The notes beneath the pieces are model-generated. The model did not search any database. It was not told where the DNA came from and was given only the letters and a program-made list of their open reading frames with translations. 45,027 nt of DNA, taken from assembly GCA_015207585.1 (NCBI GenBank), contig JADEWQ010000044.1:1-45027 (forward strand), read 5' to 3'. Made by a program: the position numbers and the translations under genes. Position 1 is the stretch's first letter. Each line of letters begins with the position of its first letter. The DNA is from Pleurocapsales cyanobacterium LEGE 06147. GTDB lineage: Bacteria > Cyanobacteriota > Cyanobacteriia > Cyanobacteriales > Xenococcaceae. Below, in pieces: positions 38,733 to 45,027 of this stretch.

Positions 38733-38915
38733 ATGAGTACAGAAGATAGAGTCAAAGCTACTCTCAAGAATATCGAAGGCAAAGCTCAAGAAATGGTGGG
38801 TGAAATTACTGGCAATCCCGACGACCAAGCTGAAGGAAAAGCAAAACAAGCTGAAGCTAACGTGCGGCACACAATTGAAAATGCTAAAGACGAAGTGAAG
38901 AAAGCGATTGACTAA
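38733..38915 (+). CDS. CsbD family stress protein (copy 2)
   Basis: 60 aa paralogue, identical to copy 1 at 46 of 60 positions by my hand alignment, including the start MSTEDR, the NIEGKAQEM core and the end KKAID. A strong ribosome site AAGGAG at 38719-38724 is 8 bases before the ATG. A terminator follows at 38955. The pair looks like a tandem duplication. Confidence 0.92.
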   Translation: MSTEDRVKATLKNIEGKAQEMVGEITGNPDDQAEGKAKQAEANVRHTIENAKDEVKKAID

Positions 38916-38954
38916 TATTATTAATTAAAATGTAATAGTTTGTATTTTTTCTAA

Positions 38955-38990
38955 ATCTAGGAAAGTTATTCCTTTCCTAGATGATTTTTT
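38955..38990 (+). terminator. terminator after csbD copy 2
   Basis: ATCTAGGAAAG (38955-38965) pairs with CTTTCCTAGAT (38972-38982); the loop is six bases, followed by GATTTTTT. Confidence 0.85.
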
Positions 38991-39026
38991 GAATCTGATT
39001 ATTATAATTAGCAATAAAAACGCAGT

Positions 39027-40859
39027 TTAAAAAAAATTATAGTTAATTGAAAAATAAATGCCTTTTTCTTGTAAGGAATTTTTCTCGCTTTCAAGTTCGA
39101 CATTTACTAAGGGAATCCCCCAGTCGAAACGAGCATTAAAGCGATCGCTTGCTGTAAAACTTAAACCCAAGCCAATGGCTGGCAAGGTTTGATAATCGAT
39201 CTCTATGTCGTCGCTATTCCAAACTTTGCCAATATCTACAAAAGGCGTAAGCTGAATAACACCATCAATAGACCGAATGCGCGCTATGGGTATTCTTATT
39301 TCGGCAGAGGCTAATACACCGTTATCTCCTATTATCAAGTCCTGACGATAACCCCTAATACGGTCGATTCCTCCAAGCCGAAACTGTTCGAGAGGGACTA
39401 ATGCTTGAGGTGTTAATTGAATGTCACCTCGCAAGATAAACAAGAAATCTTCATCGAGTCGTCGTACCCATTGAGCTTGTCCTCGCCAAGCAAAAAAACT
39501 ACTATCGGGAGCATCTTTATTAAGGGTGACATCAAAAAGATCGAGACCGACACTAAACTGAGAACGAAGGGCAATTACTTGTTGCTCGTTACGATTAACC
39601 CATTCTTGCCAAAATCTTACTGCCGAAATTTTAGTCTTGCCATCTTCGTCTGCACCGCGAGAAAGAGGAAAAGGCGTATCTAATAAAGAAGTTTTGCTGT
39701 CTTGGCGGGAAAAGGACAGTCCTAAAGCTAGCTCTTGAGTAGGCTTAAGAATGAGAGGCTGACGAAAACTTAGTTCATAGAAACGGTAGTTTGATTGAAT
39801 ATCGAGAGGATTAAAGGGTTCTTCAATGATTTTATTAGAGTTAGTGCCAAAAGCAAGCCTGAGATTACCATCGCGAGCATTAGTGGGAATTGCATAAGAC
39901 AACACAAAACTATCACTACCATCAGTGTTTTCATAGACAAAGTCAAAGCGATCGCCAAATCCCAATAAGTTACCGTGGCTCAACCCAATGGAACGGCGGT
40001 TAGTGCCAACACTGGGCGATCGCCCGTTATCCAATCGAGTAAAAATTGTAAAGGCATCTGCTTCTTGAATTTGAACATCGAGAATACTCGTGCCGGGATG
40101 AACTCCTGTCGACAGTTCGGCAGAAATATTTTCAATTAAAGGATCGAGTCGTAACCTTTGCAAAGCTTCGAGCAAGGAATCAATATTGACTGGTTTACTG
40201 GCAGTTACCTCAATCCGACTGCGGATATAATCGGGGTTTAATCTTTCTGTCCCCATGATATTAATTGTTTCTAATTCTCCTTCGATAACTTGGATGATTA
40301 CCGTTCCGTCTTGAAGTTGTTGCGGCGGTATATAAGCCCCCGAATTGATATAGCCATTTTCGGTGTAGAGTTGAGTAATGGCAGAGCGAGCTTGAAACAG
40401 ATCGGCAAAAGAAAGAGGGCGATCGACAAAAGGTTCTGTGACTGCTTGTAGTTGTTGTTGGCTAAAAACGGTGCTTCCGACCACTTCAAATCTTTTGACA
40501 GTTATCGATCGTGAAAGATTATTCGCTGTCTTTTCTGCTATGGCTACAGGCAATATTAAACTATCTAACGAGCCGATGGGAGGTGATACGGTCAACAAAG
40601 ATTTTGCAGCAGAAATGGCTTTTGTCTCAACCTTACTATTATTCGGTGACTCAGTTGAGGCGAAAACTGTTTTTAATGTGGCATTCTTTACTTTTTTTAC
40701 TTTAAGCAGATTAGTCTCTTGAGCTTGGAGCGGTTGCGCAATTAAACTACTAGCTAAGATAAATATAGCAATAAACAAAAAACAAGAGAAATTAAGAGTA
40801 AATAGATTAAATAGGTTAATTAGAAAAGGTAATTGCCAACAAATATCTAATTTACTCAT
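39027..40859 (-). CDS. TpsB/FhaC-ShlB-type outer-membrane transporter
   Basis: Omp85-superfamily partner of two-partner secretion, 610 aa. A signal peptide ends near residue 46 (SLIAQPLQA). Two POTRA domains cover about 115-265 (ITVKRFEVVGSTVFSQQQLQAV, GELETINIMGTERLNPDYIRSRI), then a 16-strand barrel with the family loop LRLGGIDRIRGYRQD, ending in the aromatic FSINYNFF. It exports a filamentous TpsA protein across the outer membrane. No TpsA gene is nearby, so it is an orphan transporter here. A start further downstream is possible, but the hydrophobic segment supports this one. Confidence 0.92.
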   Translation of the reverse strand: MSKLDICWQLPFLINLFNLFTLNFSCFLFIAIFILASSLIAQPLQAQETNLLKVKKVKNATLKTVFASTESPNNSKVETKAISAAKSLLTVSPPIGSLDSLILPVAIAEKTANNLSRSITVKRFEVVGSTVFSQQQLQAVTEPFVDRPLSFADLFQARSAITQLYTENGYINSGAYIPPQQLQDGTVIIQVIEGELETINIMGTERLNPDYIRSRIEVTASKPVNIDSLLEALQRLRLDPLIENISAELSTGVHPGTSILDVQIQEADAFTIFTRLDNGRSPSVGTNRRSIGLSHGNLLGFGDRFDFVYENTDGSDSFVLSYAIPTNARDGNLRLAFGTNSNKIIEEPFNPLDIQSNYRFYELSFRQPLILKPTQELALGLSFSRQDSKTSLLDTPFPLSRGADEDGKTKISAVRFWQEWVNRNEQQVIALRSQFSVGLDLFDVTLNKDAPDSSFFAWRGQAQWVRRLDEDFLFILRGDIQLTPQALVPLEQFRLGGIDRIRGYRQDLIIGDNGVLASAEIRIPIARIRSIDGVIQLTPFVDIGKVWNSDDIEIDYQTLPAIGLGLSFTASDRFNARFDWGIPLVNVELESEKNSLQEKGIYFSINYNFF

Positions 40860-40962
40860 GAATTAGAATAAGCAGATTTTTAACTGCGCTATATCGATAT
40901 ACAAAATTCCCAAAAACACAACCTAATTAACATAAAAAAATTAAAAATCAAATCGAAACAAT

Positions 40963-43197
40963 TTAGTTACCTATTTTCATCGATAGACTGATGCGTTTTA
41001 ATTGACGATCGACCTCTGTAACTTTTACTTTTACCATCTGTCCCACTTTAACAACTTCTTTTGGGTCTGAGACAAAATGGTCTGCTAATTGAGAAATATG
41101 TACCAGTCCATCCTGATGAACGCCCACATCAACAAACGCACCAAAATTAACCACATTGGTGACGATTCCCTCTAATTCCATTCCCACCTGAAGATCGGCA
41201 ATTTCCATAACTCCTTCTTTAAAAACGGCGTATTGAAATTCCTCTCTGGGGTCTCTGCCTGGTTTTTCCAACTCTCGAACGACATCTTGTAATGTTGGTA
41301 AACCTACGGTATCGGTAACAAATTGGTTGAGTTCAAGGGATTTTAAGCGATTGCCTACTTTAGTTACATCAGTTAGAGATACCTTTAAAGTAGCAGCAAT
41401 TTCTTTCACGACATCATAACTTTCAGGGTGTACGGCAGTATTATCCAAAGGATTATCTCCATCACGAATTCGTAGAAAGCCTGCTGCTTGCTCAAAAGTT
41501 TTGGCACCTAATTTAGAAACCTTTAGTAATTCTTGTCGATTTTTAAAGGCTCCTTTGCGATCGCGATAAGCAACAATATTATTGGCGATAGTTGGCGTAA
41601 TTCCCGATACATAAATTAATAATTCTGGGGAGGCAGTATTTAAATCTACTCCCACATAATTTACACAAATTTCGACAGTTTCATCTAATTTTTGTTTGAG
41701 TAATTTTTGATTTACATCATGTTGATACTGACCTACGCCAATAGACTTAGGATCGATTTTGACTAATTCTGCTAAGGGGTCTTGTAAACGCCTACCGATA
41801 CTAATTGCACCTCTGACAGTAACATCTAAATCGGGAAATTCGCGACGAGCGACGTCACTAGCAGAATAAATTGATGCGCCAGATTCATTGACAATTACTT
41901 TAATGATTTTGCTATCTAATGTTTTTAATACTTCAGCGATAAATCGATCGGTTTCCCGCGAAGCAGTACCATTACCTATAGCGATTAATTCAATTCGGTA
42001 TTTGGTAATTAAATTTTGAATTATCTTGGCAGCTTGAGTGCGCTGAGCGCGGGAATCAAGTTCCCGCGCAGGAAGCGCAGTGTTTTCACAACGTTTCTCC
42101 ACACCAGAATGAGGAAAAATTGCTTGATATTCTAAAAATTTTCCTGTCTCGGAGAGAACGGCTACTTTACAACCAGTGCGAAACCCGGGATCGATCGCCA
42201 AAGTAGGTTTCATCCCTGCTGGAGACGCAAGCAATAATTCTCGCAGATTAGCTTCAAAAGTTTTAATCGATTCGAGATCGGCGTAATCTTTTCGTTCTGC
42301 ACGTACCTCCCTAATTAAAGAGGGTTTTAGCAAACGATTGAAAGCATCTTTGAGCATTGCACGATAAAAATTTTTGATTGCAGGAACTTTAGTTGCGATC
42401 TCTTGCGATTCCAGATAAGACATTACTTCTGCTTCATCAAAAGTAATATCTACTGTCAAAACTCCTTCTGCTTCTCCTCGATACAGTGCCAAGATGTTAT
42501 GGGGAGGAATCTTGCTGACACTGTATTGATAGTTCCGATACATCTCAAATTTGGTACTACCTTCGGGATAATCCTCTTTGATGCGAGAGATGAACATACC
42601 TTTTTTAAGCAAGTAATTGCGCAAATCGGCTCTAATTCCTGCTTTTTCAGCGACAATTTCTGCTAAGATATCTGCCGCGCCACTGAGTGCCTCTTCGACT
42701 GTTTTAACTCCTTTTTCTTCATTGATATATTTAGCTGCCTCGCGATCTAAAGAGATCGGAGAAACTTTTGGTTGATTGAGAGACTGGATAAAATCGGCTA
42801 AAGGTTTTAATCCTTTTTCTTTGGCTATAGTTGCTTTAGTGCGTCGTTTGGGTTTATAGGGTAAATATAGATCTTCTAGTTCTGTTTTGTTTAAACAGGC
42901 TTTAATCTTAGCTTGAAGTTCTTCTGTAAGTTTATTTTGTGTGGCGATCTCGCTCCTAGCGAGGCGCTGCGCGATCGCAGCTAAAACAGTTTCCTTGCGT
43001 TGCTCTAATTCTGTTAAGTAAGTGTAGCGTTCGAATAGTTGCCGCAGTTGGATTTCGTCTAAAGAACCCGTGCGCTCTTTGCGATAACGAGCGATAAAGG
43101 GAATGGTTGCTCCTTCTTTCCATAGTTCTAGAGCATTGTTTACCTGCTGTAAAGGTAGGGAAATTTCTTTGGCAATGATTTGCGGAAGATCGAGCAT
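40963..43197 (-). CDS. tex: Tex-family RNA-binding transcriptional accessory protein
   Basis: Complete Tex protein, 744 aa: N-terminal helical region, YqgF-like nuclease domain (LAIDPGFRTGCKVAVL, IAIGNGTASRETDRFI), helix-hairpin-helix block (VNLNTASPELL-like; here VDLNTASPELLIYVSG), and C-terminal S1 domain (VGMELEGIVTNVVNFGAFVDVGVHQDGLVHISQL). It binds RNA and affects transcription elongation and RNA turnover. Two stretches look inserted: QRLARSEIATQ in the N-terminal third (DNA about 42945-42985), and CENTALPARELDSRAQRT before AAKIIQNLI (DNA about 42030-42090, with a perfect GCGCGGGAA/TTCCCGCGC stem). Both keep the frame. Confidence 0.93.
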   Translation of the reverse strand: MLDLPQIIAKEISLPLQQVNNALELWKEGATIPFIARYRKERTGSLDEIQLRQLFERYTYLTELEQRKETVLAAIAQRLARSEIATQNKLTEELQAKIKACLNKTELEDLYLPYKPKRRTKATIAKEKGLKPLADFIQSLNQPKVSPISLDREAAKYINEEKGVKTVEEALSGAADILAEIVAEKAGIRADLRNYLLKKGMFISRIKEDYPEGSTKFEMYRNYQYSVSKIPPHNILALYRGEAEGVLTVDITFDEAEVMSYLESQEIATKVPAIKNFYRAMLKDAFNRLLKPSLIREVRAERKDYADLESIKTFEANLRELLLASPAGMKPTLAIDPGFRTGCKVAVLSETGKFLEYQAIFPHSGVEKRCENTALPARELDSRAQRTQAAKIIQNLITKYRIELIAIGNGTASRETDRFIAEVLKTLDSKIIKVIVNESGASIYSASDVARREFPDLDVTVRGAISIGRRLQDPLAELVKIDPKSIGVGQYQHDVNQKLLKQKLDETVEICVNYVGVDLNTASPELLIYVSGITPTIANNIVAYRDRKGAFKNRQELLKVSKLGAKTFEQAAGFLRIRDGDNPLDNTAVHPESYDVVKEIAATLKVSLTDVTKVGNRLKSLELNQFVTDTVGLPTLQDVVRELEKPGRDPREEFQYAVFKEGVMEIADLQVGMELEGIVTNVVNFGAFVDVGVHQDGLVHISQLADHFVSDPKEVVKVGQMVKVKVTEVDRQLKRISLSMKIGN
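42039..42079. repeat. hairpin element inserted in tex
   Basis: GCGCGGGAA (42047-42055) and TTCCCGCGC (42061-42069) form a 9-bp stem with loop TCAAG; outer arms TGCGCT and AGCGCA (42039-42044, 42074-42079) add a further stem. GC-rich in an AT-rich gene and translated into a non-conserved peptide. Confidence 0.7.
42945..42985. repeat. second GC-rich palindromic insertion in tex
   Basis: GCGATCTCGCTCCTAGCGAG and GCGCTGCGCGATCGC are partly self-complementary and encode RLARSEIA within a variable N-terminal segment of Tex. Less clear than the first insertion. Confidence 0.45.
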
Positions 43198-43235
43198 TAG
43201 TTGGCTTACTTAGAAAGTTCGATCTGCATTTTATC

Positions 43236-43264
43236 TCTCGCAAAGGCGCAAAGAACGCCAAGTA
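43236..43264. repeat. CGCAAAGGCGCAAAG repeat upstream of tex
   Basis: TCTCGCAAAGGCGCAAAGAACGCCAAG is the inverted form of the CTTTGCGCCTTTGCG motif in the cobN insertion; this motif is widespread in cyanobacterial intergenic DNA. The rest of the tex-phzF gap is AT-rich. Confidence 0.6.
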
Positions 43265-43377
43265 TTATTGCTTAAGCAAAATCAAAAGCTAATAAATTGA
43301 GCTTTTTGGCTGTAGATTGTTGAGCAAAATTAAGGTAATCACGGTAAAAAATAGTGAGTGACTTCGGTAGCAAAATT

Positions 43378-44181
43378 ATGAAACAAACAGTTATTCAAGT
43401 AGATGCTTTTACTTCTATGCCTTTTAAGGGTAATCCTGCGGCTGTCTGTGTTCTTGAAAAACCTCAGAGCGATGAATGGATGCAATTAGTAGCTAGAGAA
43501 ATGAACCTGTCGGAGACGGCATTTTTAGTCGAACGAGACGATGGCTATAATCTTCGCTGGTTTACGCCAACAACAGAAGTACCTCTGTGCGGTCACGCGA
43601 CTTTAGCTAGCGCTCACGTTCTTTGGACAGAAGGACATTTATCTGAAGATAAACCTGCTCGTTTTCATACCAAAAGTGGTTTACTAGTTGCCAAACGACA
43701 ACGAGAGTGGATTGAACTGGATTTTCCCGCTAACTTTTCCGAAGTGACAACTACTTCCCCAGAATTAGAGCAGGCTTTAGGAGTATCGATAAAAAAAACA
43801 TTACACAATTCTTTAGGCTACTTAGTAGAAGTAGAAGCAGCCGATGTAGTAAGGCAACTAAAGCCGAATTTTTCTCTATTAAAAACCTTACCCGTTCATG
43901 GTGTCATCGTTACTAGTTTGGCAGAAAAAGACTCGGAATATAATTTTATCTCTCGTTTTTTTGCTCCAGGTTTGGGTATAGATGAAGATCCCGTTACTGG
44001 TGCGGCTCATTGCTGTCTGGCTCCTTTTTGGCGCGGTTGCTTGGGTAAAGATGAATTGTTAGCTTATCAAGCTTCCATTCGGGGTGGTACAGTCAAAATA
44101 AGTTACTCCGGTGGCGATCGCGTTTATTTGAGCGGACAAGCGGTTACTGTAATGCGCGGCGAATTAGTTTCCATTGGTTGA
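43378..44181 (+). CDS. PhzF-family isomerase/epimerase-like protein
   Basis: 267 aa from the ATG at 43378 (MKQTVIQVDAFTSMPFKGNPAAVCVL, the usual family start); a GTG 24 bases upstream is less likely. The diaminopimelate-epimerase-like fold has the catalytic Glu46 in MNLSETAFLV, PLCGHATLASAHVLW, and the second-half DPVTGAAHCCLAPFW. PhzF itself isomerises a phenazine precursor; most family members, as probably here, have unknown substrates. It is a single gene, convergent with the methyltransferase (7 bases between stops). Confidence 0.92.
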   Translation: MKQTVIQVDAFTSMPFKGNPAAVCVLEKPQSDEWMQLVAREMNLSETAFLVERDDGYNLRWFTPTTEVPLCGHATLASAHVLWTEGHLSEDKPARFHTKSGLLVAKRQREWIELDFPANFSEVTTTSPELEQALGVSIKKTLHNSLGYLVEVEAADVVRQLKPNFSLLKTLPVHGVIVTSLAEKDSEYNFISRFFAPGLGIDEDPVTGAAHCCLAPFWRGCLGKDELLAYQASIRGGTVKISYSGGDRVYLSGQAVTVMRGELVSIG

Positions 44182-44188
44182 ACCTATT

Positions 44189-44905
44189 TTATAAATTTTG
44201 ATTGTTAATCATATTTCTCAGACCTACTGGTTGGAACATTTCGACGGTTTTCTTCTTAACTATTCCAGCAATATGAGGACTGACAATGGGAAAAGTAAGT
44301 TTAAACTGATAGTAATTAACAGTTTCTAATCCTACCTGTTCGATAACCTTCCAGGTTTCGCGGTTAGGATGACAGTTATCAAACAAAGTTTTCCACACTG
44401 GTTCAATACCATCTTGAACTTTCCGTGTCCAAGTGCCACATTCTCCTGCAACGTGTTCGATGAAGATAAAATTTCCTCCTGGTTTGAGGATGCGTTTAAT
44501 TTCTTGGAGGCTAGCGTCAGGATCTCTTACGGAACAGAGGACATGGGTACTGACAACAGTATCGATGCTCTCATCCTCTACTGGTAAATCTTCTGCCGTT
44601 CCCTGATACAATTCGATGTTAGAGAGTCCGTGTTGCCGAGCTTCTCGTTCTAGGTAAGGATGCATATAGAAATTGGGTTCTACCCCAATCCAATGGAGAT
44701 TTTTGCAATAGTAAGGAAGATTTGCTCCTGCACCAGGACCGATTTCTAAGACTTTATTTTGTAAATTTCCTAAGAGTGCTTGCTTAAGTTTTCCTAAGCT
44801 TTTATACTCAGGGCAGTCGATTAGCTTAATTGCGCTAGCATCAGCATTATTGGCTTGCGCCATACCCCAAGCAAAAAAACGTTTTTGAATAGTTGACAGA
44901 TTCAT
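44189..44905 (-). CDS. class I SAM-dependent methyltransferase
   Basis: 238 aa Rossmann methyltransferase. Motif I is KVLEIGPGAGANLPYY at 51-66, an acidic loop follows (IGVEPN), and motif II/III is DTVVSTHVLCSVRDPDASLQEIKRILKPGGNFIFIEHV. It is similar to the METTL7/UbiE-like group that methylates lipids, quinones or thiols; substrate unknown. Start at 44905 (MNLSTIQKRFFAWGMAQ). It is 7 bases from the phzF-like stop and convergent to it. Confidence 0.88.
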   Translation of the reverse strand: MNLSTIQKRFFAWGMAQANNADASAIKLIDCPEYKSLGKLKQALLGNLQNKVLEIGPGAGANLPYYCKNLHWIGVEPNFYMHPYLEREARQHGLSNIELYQGTAEDLPVEDESIDTVVSTHVLCSVRDPDASLQEIKRILKPGGNFIFIEHVAGECGTWTRKVQDGIEPVWKTLFDNCHPNRETWKVIEQVGLETVNYYQFKLTFPIVSPHIAGIVKKKTVEMFQPVGLRNMINNQNL

Positions 44906-44914
44906 CTAGTTTCT

Positions 44915-44975
44915 CGGCAGGAGACTCCCGCTATACCCGTCGAGGGTTAGCGGCGAGAGGAATGCCGAGTCCTCC
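44915..44975. repeat. GC-rich palindromic repeat near the window end
   Basis: CCCGCTATACCC and GGGTTAGCGG are near-complementary around GTCGA, flanked by TCTCGGCAGG and TGCCGAG arms. It looks like a dispersed cyanobacterial palindrome between the methyltransferase start and the next gene. Confidence 0.6.
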
Positions 44976-45013
44976 ATAATAATGTTTACAGATTTCGTGA
45001 TAAAATGTAAGGC

Positions 45014-45027
45014 ATGACTGAACGGGC
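45014..45027 (+). CDS. possible gene start cut by the window end
   Basis: ATGACTGAACGGGC follows a possible A+T-rich leader and the sequence TAAGGC. Only four full codons (MTER) are visible, so identity and reality cannot be judged. Confidence 0.2.

Noticed and set aside
44984-45006. TTTACA / TAAAAT as a promoter for the gene at the window end
   Set aside because: The two boxes are only about 10 bases apart, too close for a sigma-70 promoter.

Overview
The window looks like cyanobacterial chromosome. The HIP1 octamer GCGATCGC and its shorter forms occur throughout, coding AT content is moderate, and the genes include cyanobacterial types: NDH-1 subunit NdhD, a DUF3769/OstA-like outer-membrane assembly protein, a PAP/fibrillin protein, and a CobN-type chelatase starting MHRLAATPGGWNP. 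Dispersed short palindromes and CAGGAGTCAG or heptamer repeats suggest a repeat-rich unicellular or baeocyte-forming lineage. I cannot name the genus. I see no rRNA, tRNA or CRISPR array.

Layout. 1-700: 3' part of an IS630-type transposase with an A9 frameshift site. 799-4423 (minus): an unknown small protein, then NanE epimerase tightly coupled to a GAF hybrid histidine kinase. 4529-8389 (plus): CobN carrying two repeat-derived insertions. 8566-11683 (minus): a Deg/HtrA protease and a stress-type group (frameshifted DUF4142, a disordered protein, a fasciclin protein). 11955-12537: decayed CRTISO-like oxidoreductase. 13022-17920 (minus): a packed run headed by an ArsR repressor with a double palindromic operator, followed by SRPBCC, nucleotidyltransferase, alpha/beta hydrolase, SDR, UPF0367-like protein and cupin, then a catalytically dead ClpP paralogue.

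18618-26140: NdhD, the OstA-like protein, a membrane Ser/Thr kinase, and a thioredoxin paired with a SelD-type FAD oxidoreductase that lacks its kinase half. 26252-31191 (plus): FabG, GroEL behind a CIRCE operator, TypA/BipA. 31356-34815 (minus): a lone sugar-type ABC permease, RodA and Mrp. 35081-38915 (plus): a PilP-like lipoprotein, then a stress block of fibrillin, Dps, a stress/ChaB fusion and two tandem CsbD genes. 39027-45027: an orphan TpsB/FhaC transporter, Tex with two palindromic insertions, PhzF and a methyltransferase.

Most genes are housekeeping or stress functions with no single pathway joining them. I did not find a convincing new multi-gene system. The most unusual signals are mobile palindromes that inserted in frame in at least four proteins (CobN, the OstA-like protein, Tex, SRPBCC), the ClpP paralogue missing Ser and His, and the ArsR-headed mixed operon.
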